Below, in pieces: positions 12,769 through 23,634 of a stretch of 64,000 bases of DNA (the first letter of the stretch is position 1; every line of letters begins with the position of its first letter). Source of the stretch: Tolypocladium sp. Sup5 PDA-1. Lineage: Eukaryota; Ascomycota; Sordariomycetes; Hypocreales; Ophiocordycipitaceae. A program made the position numbers and the translations under genes. The stretch spans positions 1 through 64,000 of the forward strand of contig JPHH03000063.1 in NCBI GenBank assembly GCA_000750105.3, written 5' to 3'. The notes under the pieces were generated by a model. The model worked only from the letters and a program-made list of their open reading frames with translations. It searched no databases and was not told the origin of the DNA.

Positions 12769-14373
12769 AGCGCCTTTCGGAGAAAGATGCAACAATTGTG
12801 TGGTCTAACAAGAAGACCGTTAGATTGAATAATTTGCGGCTTGGGCAAGGTATAGAGGCAACGTTGAAAGCACAGAGTGCTGTGAGAAGAAGGTGCCACG
12901 TTGAGGAGGTGAAGCAGACAAGGAGCCAAGTTGCATGCTTGTGCAGGTGACAGAAATCTCTGGGGGTGGAAGAGAATGCTTGGAGAGGTTGAGGGGCTCA
13001 AGCTCTTTGTAGCATGTGGCAAGGAGGTGCTGGTCGGAGATGGAAGAGGAGAAGGGTTCTGTTGAGAAACTGGGCGCGCGTGCAAAACACGCGCCAGATG
13101 TCTCCAAGACAGGGAAAGGAGAGAGACTAAAGAGACCAACAAACCTTGCGCGAGAGAACGACCGGAGTTCACGAGATCTGACGATAGAGCCAGTCCACAG
13201 AGTCTTGACGAGGGCAAAGAGAGAGATGCCACCGCAGCAGGCGAGACGAGAACGAGTCTGCAGCCGGGCAAAGAAGAATGCTGGTGGTGGTGGAGGAGGA
13301 GGAAAAGGGGAAAGGGGAGGGAGGAAGGAGAGGCGAGTCAATAAATAGTCGCAGGCTTGCCAGCTGCTACCGGGCAACCAGCGGTCACGTCACCCGGGTA
13401 GGCGCACCTTCCGCGTCCCGTAGCCAGGCCAACTTCGCGTTGCCACGTGCAGCTGTTGTTGCCTCAGGAGACGATGATTCACAGTTGAGAAGGGGAAGAG
13501 ACCTCTTGGAGGAGATGGGCAGTGATGCAATGGGTGCCGGTGCACATGCAGGCAGCCGTAGCAGGTGGCCGGCAGCGTAGCGATGGCTGTTGGAGGACTG
13601 CCGGTCACTGCAACGAGCTCGCTCACATAAGGTACTCTATAGTGCACCTTGAGCAGTTGACCGTTCGAGTTGAAGCTAGCAGTTGTGTCTTGTGTGAGAT
13701 AAAGGGTATGGACTGATGCCCTTCAGATTTGTGATATGTTGAGATACAGCAAGAGCCCCTGAATTTTTCCCCTGTAGCTACCTCACCAACACAAGGCAGC
13801 TCTCAACTTGGAGTGATTGCAATGGCATCGTAAACAGCCGAGGCAATTCAAATTCCCATTCCGTCCAGCCTTCGCCTACATAACCAACGCCTTCACGAGT
13901 CATTTCTCGTGAACCACATCTGCTATTTAGCTGTGCCCTCATGCGCACGTTGACCAGCTACATCGCAGTGACCCGGCACCGCTATCGACTCGGGGGGGGT
14001 TTTTTTTTTTGACGCTGGTGCAAACAGAAACTGCACTCGCTTCGAATTATCGTGCCCCATTACCGCAACCTGGCCTCCCAGAGACTCGGCGACCTCATCA
14101 GTGACGTTTCGCGTATCTTCTTGGGAGCGAAGCGCTCCTCAGCATCTCGCCTGGTGTCCGAAGCTGTCATGACCTCGGAAATGGGATATTAGGTTAGGTA
14201 GTCTTATCGGGCCTCACTGGAGTTCTCGTTGGAATCCCCAGCCAACTCCAACCACAAGCTGTGCCTCGGGGCAAACGGCTTCGATCTCGACCTTTCCCGC
14301 CCAAGAAACGCATGTGAGCAGTGACCAATCCACTTCAGATCAACTCCCATATTGTTACTCGGTAATCAGCCGT
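12769..14373. other. intergenic region upstream of helicase
   Basis: No gene is visible. The helicase-proximal 550 bases are CT-rich on the minus strand (purine-rich 13259-13335 on plus), as expected of promoter and leader. An abrupt G8-T11 run lies at 13992-14010. Confidence 0.5.
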
Positions 14374-15506
14374 TCACCAGAGATCGAGAAGATCCTGCGC
14401 ATCCATTGCGGTCGAGGGTTCAAAGTCGCTCATCCCCTCTCGCAGCATCTGGTCCAGGGCAGAGGCGACTCTACCAGTCGCGCCGCCCTGCTTCTTCGAA
14501 TCTTCGACGCCCTTCGTCATCGGATGGAGAAACCTTCGATGAAATACCTGCTGCCTTGCTTCGCGGTTCGAGTATATCTCTCCTTCCTCGTCACGCCGGG
14601 CGCCAGACAGATTCAGGTACTCAAAAGCATTCGGCGCTCGAGGTAATCTGTAGAGATTATCCCAGTACTTTGTAGTATGCGTGTCTTCGGAGGTCTCTTT
14701 CTTGAAGCCAGCTTGGAGAAACTTCGTCAACGCTGCAATCTGCCGAGCAAGAGTCTGGGCGTCTTTGGCTTTGAGCCCTGCCCGAGCGCCAGACGTCCAG
14801 CCTCCGGTCGACGATGAAACCGCCCAGCCCATAATGGCGCAAAAGGTGCTAAGTGTCTTTACCCATCCGCCAGGGCAGGTAACAAGCTCGTCATCCGCCA
14901 CCTCGAGCAGCCACTCCATGACGCCGAGTGAGTCGTTGCTGATGTCCGATGACAGGTGTGTCATTCCGGCGCGGATGTACATGATGGCGTGTTCGATGCT
15001 GTGCTTCACCTCGTCTCGTGGAAGTGTCCGGAAAAGCTTCAAGAGTTGGGAGCGTACCGGCGTTGAGCTGTCAGAGACCAATGGGAGAAGTTTGGCGAGA
15101 AGTGCGTGGGTTCCAACAGGGTTGGTAGGAGGCTCCGCGGATAATTGGCTCGTCAGGTATGCGAGAGCCTCTCGCCGCTGCTTATCTGATTTTGACGAGG
15201 ACGCCAGAGACAGGGTGTGTTTGAATTGCTGGACAAGTTCAGGGGCATCGGTGGACAGAGACTGCTGGCCCATCACAATCGCTAGGGACGTTGTCAGCGC
15301 AGTTGCCAACCTCACGGACTAAATGCATCATCATACCCTTCGACTTGAAGCTTGTATCTGTAAAGTTGGACGCCTTGGGCTGAGTTTTCCCGACTTTATA
15401 CTTGGGTTTCTACTGAGTGGTCAGCGGCTGCTCCAACACTGAGTGAGAGGAGGCTTACCTTGAAGTGCTTCTTCTTCTCCGCCTTTTTCCTCGCACTGGA
15501 ACCCAT
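14374..15506 (-). CDS. ipi1: Ipi1, Rix1-complex pre-60S ribosome maturation factor
   Basis: This gene encodes a 342-residue homologue of Ipi1 (TEX10 in animals), the subunit of the Rix1-Ipi1-Ipi3 complex that acts on nucleolar and nucleoplasmic pre-60S particles and ITS2 processing. Exons on the minus strand are 15506-15459, 15409-15337 and 15281-14374, with introns of 49 and 55 bp. The lysine-rich N terminus (RKKAEKKKHFK, then KPKYKVGK) is typical of the family and is followed by helical repeats that should form the Ipi1 N-terminal domain (LLPLVSDSSTPVRSQLLKLF around residue 120). Length matches fungal Ipi1. It is divergent from the roadblock gene, the two start codons being separated by 311 bases. 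Identification is by recognised sequence pattern. Confidence 0.92.
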
Positions 15507-15817
15507 TTTGACGGTTGTTTAGTTTAGGGTGGATTGGAAATTATGAGTCCGGGATTGAATTCTTTATCGACGGATCAAGGCGATGGGAATGTGTCCAGTC
15601 TCTCGTCGTCCATGACAGACTCAACTTTGCGGCGTCTCGTCTGGTGGGGCTTGAAATTTTGGCGGTGTCTGGCGGCAGAACTCTGCTCCACCCCCCTGGC
15701 GGCGTTGTTTGGAGCTCTCCACCCCCAGCTCCATCGCGATATCGATTGATAACGGGCGATGGGCATCTTCTCGCTGTGACATCGCTCCTCCTCCTGAGAG
15801 AACCAGCAGCCGCCAAA
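15507..15817. promoter_or_regulatory. shared divergent promoter, ipi1 / roadblock dynein light chain
   Basis: Only 311 bases separate the start codons of the two divergent genes, so both promoters must lie here or overlap the 5' ends. No clear TATA box is visible for either gene. Confidence 0.6.
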
Positions 15818-16343
15818 ATGCCAACCATGGTCGGCTCACCTACTGTTCGTCCTCTCACCATCCAACTGCCCCCCCTATTGCTAAATCAAGTTGTCAGGCA
15901 AACGGCCACGACGCTCTCGAGGAGAAGCTGGGCCGGCTGTCCAAGAAACCCGGTGTCAAAGCCAGCATCGTCCTCGACCGCGTCAACGGCGTCATTCTCA
16001 AGACTAGCGGCGACGTATCGGCTCTTCGAACAGCCACGGCCCGCGACGCCGCGACGGCAGCATCCTTCTCGAACGAGGCGCCCGTCGCCGAGGAGAGCGA
16101 GTCCAAGGGGGTGGAGGACTTTGCCGCCATGATTTGGAACTTTGTCAACGCATCTGGCCAACTAGTCCAAGATGTAGACACGGAGGTACGGTTGGCCCTG
16201 TTTCCAGCGTGGCATCGATAGCGGCTAATGTAGAACAGGACGAGCTGAGGCTTCTTCGACTACGCACGAAGAAACAGGAGATTGTGATTGTCCCGGATTC
16301 GAAATACATCCTTGCCGTCGTCCACGATACACCACCAGCGTGA
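15818..16343 (+). CDS. roadblock/LC7-type dynein light chain
   Basis: The predicted 139-residue protein belongs to the roadblock/LC7 family, light chains of cytoplasmic dynein that bind the intermediate chain. Exons are 15818-15844, 15898-16185 and 16239-16343. The core contains the features expected: SIVLDRVNGVILKTSG, a helix with FVNASGQLVQ, and the C-terminal strand pair EIVIVPDSKYILAVVHD. The second intron is canonical (GTACGG...AACAG). The first must have a weak donor: GTTCGT at 15845 and GTCGGC at 15830 both keep phase, giving N termini of 9 or 4 residues before ANGHDALEEKL. I prefer GTTCGT because another gene in this window uses the same donor. The ATG at 15818 has a good context (CCAAAATGCC). 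Confidence 0.88.
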
Positions 16344-17504
16344 AGCGATCTCGATTATTACACATAGGAGAGCTACAAGGGAGACTGGACATGTTCGATC
16401 GGGCAGAGACGAGCAAGCCATTCGCGCCGCTGGAGGATTTACCACGCTGATTCAGAGGATATGGCGTACTGGATGAATGATACCCCTAGAAGTCGTGTAG
16501 ACAACGAAGACTGGCTTGAATCACGGACATGATGAAGAGCGAAGGCTCCGGGTAGAACGAGCTCTCAAACGACCCCCCATGGCGGCACCGAACAAGGGTG
16601 GAAGCGTGGGGCGAGGCCGCGACGGCCACTGGCACCGCGAAAGCGACGGGCTGCGCCAATGGAGACGGAGTGATCACGAAAAGGGGCGCGAGAGGGCTGG
16701 CACACGGTGTAATGAAGCCCAAAGCGGCACTTTGAGGAGCGAGTCCAGCGTAGCATCCCCGTGTCACGATGCACCACTTTGTGTAGGTAGAGTAGCATCA
16801 CACCAGGACACTGGCGATGATCTAAGGCATGCTTGGGTGAGAAAAGAAATTGACATGGGCCTAAAGAACACTATACAGTAGAGCACTCAACCATTCTGTT
16901 GGCGCCGCCGGTTGGCGATCGGCAGCGGCGTGTCTAGATACAAATCGGCCAATGCTCTGGTGCGCCAGAATGCGGGGAAGCGCAGGGTCCAGGCCATGAC
17001 GTCCGCATTGAGCAATTGGGCTGTTAACCTTGTGCAGTATGTACGATTGCACGGAGCCCGTCTCCTTAATAATGGAACAACCCTCGGGTCTGCCAGCGCT
17101 ACTTCGTACTAATCTTGCAAACTGTCAGGCGACCCGTCACGCCACCTGCACCGACAGCCAGCCAACTGGCCATCCAATGGAGCTCGGCAGGTCAAGCTCG
17201 GCTTCGTGACCTGCAACCTCGCTTCACCACGAACACTGTCGCACCGCGCATCTTCACCAGGGACGTCCTGCGGTGTCTGCAGCGAGCTGTCGGAACCTCC
17301 GCGTCGCACTTCGTCCTCGTACATACGAGAGCCGTAGCCTGTCGCATCACGCATCACGGCCCCGCCATCTGCTCATCCGCCGACCACGGACCTGGCTGGC
17401 CGCCCCAGCTCCTCTCCCATCGTCGTCGCGGACCCGTGCGCTACACGAGGCCAATGCATCGCCTGCGCGGCCGAAGCTGGTACTGACGTCTCACGCCATG
17501 CATC
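16344..17504. other. intergenic region, roadblock to 881-residue gene
   Basis: No gene is supported. The last 400 bases are an open, CT/GC-rich leader preceding the start at 17505. Open frames on both strands lack recognisable domains. Confidence 0.45.
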
Positions 17505-17527
17505 ATGGCGGCCCTGGGCGAAGATGA
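17498..17527 (+). promoter_or_regulatory. short upstream ORF overlapping a main start codon
   Basis: An ATG at 17498 opens a nine-codon frame that runs across the presumed main ATG at 17505 in another frame and stops at 17525-17527. If the leader includes 17498, scanning ribosomes meet this ATG first, so it could reduce translation of the 881-residue protein. Whether it lies in the mRNA is not shown. Confidence 0.35.
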
Positions 17528-20266
17528 CATCGAGAAGCTCTTCTCCGGCGCGCCGCAGTACTTTGCTCGCAGCGAGAGCCACTTCCACGGCGCTCCCCAC
17601 CCAAGCGTCGCATTCCCCTTCGACGAGGAGCTGGAGATCAGGGACCTGACGGACCACGGCCAGATCGAGGACAAAGCCTGGAGCGGCATCACCGCTTGGC
17701 CGCATCTCACCAGGGACCTCAATCACGATGCCGCCGCCAAGAGACAGGCCGAGGAGCGCCACAGAGCCCACTTCCACATCCGCTGCCGGGAGCGGCCCAA
17801 CATGCTCAGCATGCAGGGGCTCGAGAAGGGGACCATGGGCTACCAGGCCGCCTTGGAGATCTCCACTGGCGATTCGCTCGAGGAGGAGCAGTTTGGCTTC
17901 GAGAGCCTCGGGACCAAGGCTCGCGCTATTGTCGACGCCCGAGAGCGGATGCTGTCCAACCACGGCTGGCTGCGTCGCCTGCCCGAACCCGAGCTCCTAG
18001 ACAGGCTCAAGCGAAACAGCGAGCTATACCGTAACAATACCCTGCGGACGCGGAAGTCGGTTGAGACCTACCAGGACCTGTTCCACACCTTCATGAGGCC
18101 CTGCAACACCGTTATAGACAAGACGGACCACTACAGCCTCGCAAACCAGATCGTCGCGCTCCTCAAGTGCCTCGGGACAGCCAACGTCTGGATTGACTTT
18201 TCTCGCGTCGAGTGGCGCATCCGATTGGGACAGGTTCTCTGGGGTGAAAAGGACGGCGACGACCTCGACGATGCTACCGCCGTCCATGACGCCGAAAACG
18301 CCAGTGAGCGCGCAGAGGAGAAGTACTGGCTGTTCATGCAGATCCTAGTGGCGACTGAGCTTCTCCTCAGACTGGACGCCATCACCGAGGGCGTAGAGTA
18401 CGACTCCGGGGGCATCAAACCCATCGACGTGGCGTACTTTGAGAGGGGTGCGACCCAGATGGTCAAGTGGTCGCTGCTCCTGGCTCAAAGCTGGCTGGAG
18501 AACATTGACATTCTCAAGGAGGAAGAGGTTGGCGCCGCGAGACCAGCTCCCCCGCGCCGGGCCAGCAGCTGGTTGGCCTCGTTGGTCAGCAAGATGCCCA
18601 GTAGGCATCACAAGCAACCTCCCTCGACCCCGTACCACTACACGATCCAGGGACGGCAGGGTCAGCGCCAGGTCGACGGGCTGATTCATTTTGCGAGGAA
18701 ACTTCAGTGGCCTGGCATCGACCGATATGAGGCTAGGATATCGGAAAACGCCCAGAATGCTTTCGGAGCGACGCCTGCAAGACACTCTAGCTCGAATTCC
18801 CTGGCGTCCGGACAGTCGTCTTACTTTGGTGCGTGGGATGTCACCTGCCACCTCGGCAAGCACCAGCCGCGTGCGCATACTCAGCGGCGGAGGCTGGCCG
18901 CCGCACTGCATGAATCTGGGTGGCTCACAAAGTCGTACGTCTTTGGACTGATGGTGCCGGGTGAGGCGTTGTGCCACTACCTCATGGCGACGTTGCTGGA
19001 AAACGACAGTGAGGCTATAGCCAAGCTGGGGCCGTTTGCGAACCTGTCTAGCGGCTTCGTGTACTCGGACAAGAGCTTCTGGAGCACATCCTGCATAGTT
19101 GGCCGCGTGCTGGCGGCCGGAAAGGGAGCAGCCGAGTGCATGGGGTGGATATCGACCGACGTTCTGCCCGAAGGAGTTGGCGACGGATGGCTGAGCATTG
19201 AAGTCGAGGATGTCGCTGGTTCGTCTCTGAATCCGATCTAACATTCAACAACTCTATCACTAACACCATGCCTAGATGACATTGCTCATTTGGGCAAGAA
19301 GGCGAGGTTATGGGGCAAGAAGAAGATTGAGCGCGAGTCTGCCATCCTCGGTGACGGAAACGATGATTCCGTGCTACCCGCCGACTTCACCATCCCGCAC
19401 GAAAACACCTACTCGACGCCTCCGCCCGGCGTCTACGTGGAACTGCTGGCACTCCAACTGTCGTCACCGGCAGGGTCCGTGCCAGCAACGCCTTTCAGCG
19501 ACATCATCGCGACTCCGGCTGCAGAGTGCTGCAACGGCCCGGAGATGCTGTCATACCCGGCGAGCGTCAAGTTCTACGTGTCCATTGATGGGAAGGCCGA
19601 AGAAGAGCTTATATGCCCCTTGAACTTCGACATCAACTTTGTCACTGCGCATCCTTGTGCGCCGTCGCACCGCGTTAGGATGCTCAAGTCGCCATCGAGT
19701 CCAACCATACAGAAAATAGACGTTTCTGGCTCGGACATGCTGGGCAAGGGCTCGCGCTCCGCATACAGGATGGGTTAGACACCAATTGTTGCTACAACTG
19801 TTCTCCGACGCGATATCTAATGAGTTCTGCAGGTCATCCGCTACATAAATACTACAACTACACCGTCATCCACATCTCCGAGCTAATCCTGAAACCAAGG
19901 ACATCCCTCTCGGAGTTCCTCGTCGACCCTTCCCTCGGGAAATCCAACAACAACCAGGTCCTCGTCATCGACTGCATCACCAACTTCGCCGAGGCGCCCC
20001 AGTCGCCCGCCCTCGAGCGCGTCATATCGTCGTCGCCCTCGCCATCGCCCGTCACGGACCGCAAGGGCAGCTTCTCGGCGGCGGCGCAGATGTACCTCGA
20101 GTCGCAGAAGCGGCAGTTCGGCTCGGACATGGAGATGCTCGTGCGGGCCATTTGCGCGCAGCGCGGGTGGAACGCCATCATCAGCAGGCGCAAGAGGGGG
20201 TGTCTGGCCTGCGCGGTCAGGGAGGCGGGCGCGCTGGGCTGGAAGGTGATTGTGAGGGTTGAGTAG
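17505..20266 (+). CDS. conserved fungal protein of unknown function (881 residues)
   Basis: I do not recognise a named family. Exons are 17505-19218, 19276-19773 and 19833-20266, introns 57 and 59 bp; the first has an unusual GTTCGT donor. The protein is soluble-looking, with no signal peptide or membrane segment. A long helical region at about residues 180-330 includes TYQDLFHTFMRPCNTV and a conserved-looking IKPIDVAYFERGATQMVKW. A middle block (440-560) has GAWDVTCHLG and VPGEALCHYLMATLLE. A low-complexity Ser/Pro linker precedes the C-terminal stretch MLVRAICAQRGWNAIISRRKRG, followed by CLACAVREAG, which ends in three cysteine-containing turns. The even coding character over 2.6 kb and phase-perfect introns argue for a real gene. 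Function is unknown. Confidence 0.85.
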
Positions 20267-20933
20267 GGGGTGTTTGCCTGGGTTCTTGCTGGCGTTGGTG
20301 TTGGTTGCGAGGCATCATACATGGCCTTGGTGGAGTGCTGTTGCGTGTGTTTGCAACGAGCCGTTGATGTGGAGTGAGGCGCTCATCGTTTGTATGCTGT
20401 AAAAGTCAGGTAGAGGGATGAATTCAAAAACGGCCCAACTCCGACTTTCCTTTCCTGGCCTTTCATATCGATGGGGCCCGTTTCATCAATTCCCTTGTCT
20501 TTGCAGTGACTGATCCGGCTGTGTATAAATGATGGGGCAGGCAAACTGAAGCAATCACGTTTCCCCACTGGTCAAAGCTCTGATGAGCAATCAGTGAGGG
20601 TATTGCTAGAGGGAGGAGCAACGTTGGGTCGTCTTTGCCTTGACTCTGTTTGTGTATCCGCGGGCGGCTGATCTCCCACTCGGTGCTTTCAACTCGCATG
20701 TCTCCTCGTGACCATCTGGAAGGAGACGCAGTCGCCGCTTGAACAAAGACACGCATCACCGTCTCTAGCAACGTTTGTTCCACGATGGAGATCAGCAATC
20801 CGGATGTATTCGCCCCGTACGAGTATAAAGCCTTCGAGCATGGCTTCTCGTACCACCAGCAGCACCAGCAACCATCACCATTCATCAACAACACTCAGAT
20901 AGAACCACCCATAAGCTACACTACATCGTCAAA
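20267..20933. other. intergenic region and promoter of 59-residue gene
   Basis: This 667-base region has no gene. It contains a clear TATA element at 20824-20829 serving the downstream small gene. Confidence 0.5.
20824..20829 (+). promoter_or_regulatory. TATA box upstream of 59-residue gene
   Basis: The sequence GAGTATAAAGCC lies 105 bases upstream of the ATG at 20934. This spacing suits a TATA-driven transcript with a leader of about 70 nt, often seen in inducible fungal genes. Confidence 0.5.
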
Positions 20934-21113
20934 ATGCCTGATCTCGATATTCCCAAAGCCAAGAGGGTGGACAGCCTCGGAATTCCCGGTGCCCAGAAGG
21001 ATGAGTTGAGGCACCCAGCATTCATCCACAAGGCCGAGCGCGAGGAGAATGCGGTGGACAATGCGAGCAAGGCGGCTCAGGGCCAAGGTGCTGGAGGATC
21101 GTCCAAGAAGTAG
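20934..21113 (+). CDS. 59-residue hydrophilic protein, unknown function
   Basis: This single-exon frame begins MPDLDIPKAKRVDSLGIPGA and ends GGSSKK. It has no cysteine or tryptophan, no hydrophobic segment, and roughly a third of its residues are charged, so it is probably cytosolic and disordered. A TATA box 105 bases upstream and an AAA-ATG start context support expression. Such profiles are common in small stress- or conidiation-linked fungal proteins, but I cannot place it in a family, and function is unknown. It stands alone between the 881-residue gene and Asterix. Confidence 0.65.
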   Translation: MPDLDIPKAKRVDSLGIPGAQKDELRHPAFIHKAEREENAVDNASKAAQGQGAGGSSKK

Positions 21114-21682
21114 GCTCTTGACTTTATATCAAGGTACGCAAATCCAACTTCATCCAAAACAGCCCGCTGACAATGGACAGGGCATGGGACGACACTCGTT
21201 AGTGGCACAGGACGCTGAAGGGTACACCAGTTGGTTCATTTGTCTTTATAGATCAAGCGGGAGAGTGTGCGCGAGGTGCCAGCCAAAATTGCAAGATGCG
21301 AGTTTCAAGGCCGCAGAAAAGCGACGCAGTTCCCTTTCTTCATAGTCGTGGAAGCGAGGTTGGACGAGGTAATTAGACACCCGGGACGAAGACAATCGAA
21401 ATTCGGAATGGAATACAAGAAGATCATCTGTTCAATAATGGGAAATGCATTTTGCGACGAGAAGAAAAGAGCGTTGCTATGATCTGTTGTCGAGTTGATT
21501 AAACGTCCAGGTTGTAGCGTATTGAAGTTGATGGATCGAGGTTGGCGCCATTGGTATCAGCACAGCACGGGCCACCTGAACTCCTCAAGCCTGGACACCG
21601 GCTTCAAATTACCCCAGACCCTCCTCAACACCATCATCCCTCTCCACATCAAGCCATCATTGCCCAGCAAAGCAACGCAGCA
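21114..21682. other. intergenic region before Asterix
   Basis: No gene is visible in these 569 bases. The final 80 bases, rich in C, A and T, look like the Asterix leader. Confidence 0.45.
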
Positions 21683-22374
21683 ATGGCGCCCAGCAAGGAC
21701 ATGCGACGGCCGGACCTGAGTGAGTCTCCCCCATTCCCCATTGACGCTTGCCCCAGCGCCCCCCGAACCCGTTCACCGCGGCTCGCTGACGTGCCCCCGT
21801 CTTCGCAGTCGTCCCGTACCAGGAGCCGGCCGCCTCGGCGGACAAGCCCGAGTTCTCGTCCACGCTGTCGTCGACGATGCCCATGGCCGCCATGTTTACG
21901 CGCAACAAGTTTGTCGGATGGTAAGCGCGCCCTGGGGAGAGCAAGACGCTGAAGGGCTGGGAGCAGATCAGGTGGCGCATCGTCGCAAAGCGATCCGACT
22001 CGAGATGCGGCCGAACCATGCCTGAAGAGGAGGATTGCCTGGGACGATTACAACGACCAACGGCTAATTTATGCTCTGCGCATAGGGCCGCCGTCGTCTT
22101 TTCCATCCAGAGCTGGCTCGGCGAGAGCCAGGAGGCCAAGAAGAACTCCAGCACGCCCGGCTACTTTTCCGTCCTCATGTCAGGTACGTCACGTCGCTCC
22201 GACCGCCAGGGAGGGCTCTCGATAGTGGTCCTCGAAGCGACCGCATATAACGGATGCTAATGGACGCTTGCAGTCGCCGCTCTGGCCGTCACCTACATGC
22301 CGCTCTTCATGCCTCCCAAGGCCCTTCCCGCCGGCTCCGGCACCGAGGCGCCCGCGCCGATGGCGCCGCAATAA
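21683..22374 (+). CDS. Asterix-type ER membrane protein (PAT complex subunit)
   Basis: This four-exon gene encodes 115 residues of the UPF0139/Asterix family (animal WDR83OS), which with CCDC47 forms the PAT complex that chaperones transmembrane helices at the ER translocon. Exons are 21683-21719, 21809-21920, 22086-22183 and 22274-22374; every junction closes in phase. Family hallmarks are the N-terminal RRPDLIVPYQEP, a helix with AAMFTRNKFVGWAAVVFSIQ, SWLGE, and the final membrane helix VLMSVAALAVTYMPLF followed by a Pro-rich tail. Introns of 165 and 90 bp are longer than elsewhere in the window relative to the tiny exons. Identification is by family pattern, with good confidence. Confidence 0.9.
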
Positions 22375-23089
22375 TCGGACAGTTAGGAAGAGGTGGGTAT
22401 GGAAGATTGAATGGGGCTATGGGATGCGCGCCATCGACGGGCTGGCGAGCTGGTGGCCCCGAGATGGGCGGGAGAGGGAGTGTACTGTACAATCGCCCGT
22501 GTTGGACTGCTACGATACCTTGCTAAATGGCACTGTGTTTAATGGCCAAGATGCGCAAGGGCCACATTTCCACCATGGTTCGATGAGAAAGGGCATTCCA
22601 ACGCTCAACGCTTAGGATGGGCTTCATCTCGGCAGTCTTGGCACGTGAATTCGCATTCAGTGGACCGCAACACCAAGGACTCCATCTTGCCATCTCCTCC
22701 CAAGCCTCCCTCATGTCATGCCATGTCACTTGGCTATCGACTTTTAATTATTCTTCTACTACCACCATTGAACCGGCCCTTGCCAAGGCATTATACTTTG
22801 GCGGTTGGTGCTCAGACGTTACATTCGGCCCACCGCGGCGCTTCCGCACCTCGGCGGGCTTCCGATGCCGTCCTGAAACCTCACCGGAGCCCCCCTGCGA
22901 CGTGCCCCGTCTGAGAACCAAGAAAACCACCCTCCCACTGTCGCAGCCTCTTTTTCCCTCCTTCACTGTCATTGACTACTTGCTCTGATCTTCAATTCTG
23001 TGTTGAATTTATTTACCACGCGTGCGTGTGTACCAGTTCGCTCCAGGGAATTTGATCGATCGCGTATAAATCAGCATCCGACTTACACC
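22375..23089. other. intergenic region before small secreted peptide gene
   Basis: No gene is seen. The distal part is CT-rich. A TATAAA at 23065-23070 is only 20 bases from the next ATG, too close to drive that start in the usual way. Confidence 0.45.
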
Positions 23090-23309
23090 ATGAGGACGTC
23101 CATCGCCATTATCCTCGCCGCTGCCGCGTCGCTGGCCAGCGCGGGCATCGTCATCACCCCGATTGAGGCGAACCAGATTGTCGACAAGACCTCCGGTGAC
23201 TGCTTCTTCGGCGTCGTAACGCCCCAAGGCTGCGGGTAAGGAAGCCTTTCGTCCAACACCGTCGGTCGAAGCAAGTCACTGATGGCATCTCAGTCCCCAG
23301 CGTGGTTGA
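23090..23309 (+). CDS. small secreted peptide (53 residues)
   Basis: The model encodes an N-terminal signal peptide (MRTSIAIILAAAASLASA, cleavage after Ala18 by the AXA rule) and a 35-residue mature peptide with two cysteines, in DCFFGVVTPQGCG. Exons are 23090-23235 and 23294-23309; the 58-bp intron starts GTAAGG and ends CTCAG, and the second exon supplies only PQRG before the stop. An alternative acceptor a few bases downstream (CCCCAG) would give a longer, different end, so the C terminus is uncertain. The two cysteines could form one disulfide loop of nine intervening residues. No function can be assigned; secretion is inferred from the signal peptide. It is convergent with the MFS pump gene. 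Confidence 0.6.
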
Positions 23310-23634
23310 GCCATGCCTGGCGGCGAGCATACATTCTACGAGATGACGGAGCGACTTTGCGGATGCATATATGGGTAATGGCGTATGCTGGACAGCGTTG
23401 ATCGCTTGGATATTCTCACTGGCATGACGGGAACCGCATTCTGATTTCTGGGATCAGCGACATGAATCAGTCTGAATGGAACGACTTTTCTTCTTCTTCT
23501 CTGCTGGCCAGTCGCTCTTTTCAATGTACAAAAATCGATCCTTAGATACCCGTCCATGATACAAATACATTCGAGGATATTCCCAGACGCTTCTCAGTCT
23601 CACTAGACTGCAGTCAAAAAACCAACGGCTCGAT
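23310..23634. other. convergent 3' region
   Basis: This 325-base gap between the secreted-peptide gene and the MFS gene should hold both 3' UTRs. Nothing else is visible. Confidence 0.4.

Noticed and set aside
16486..16881. Small open frames on both strands downstream of the roadblock gene
   Set aside because: Overlapping frames of similar length with no domain; most likely untranslated.
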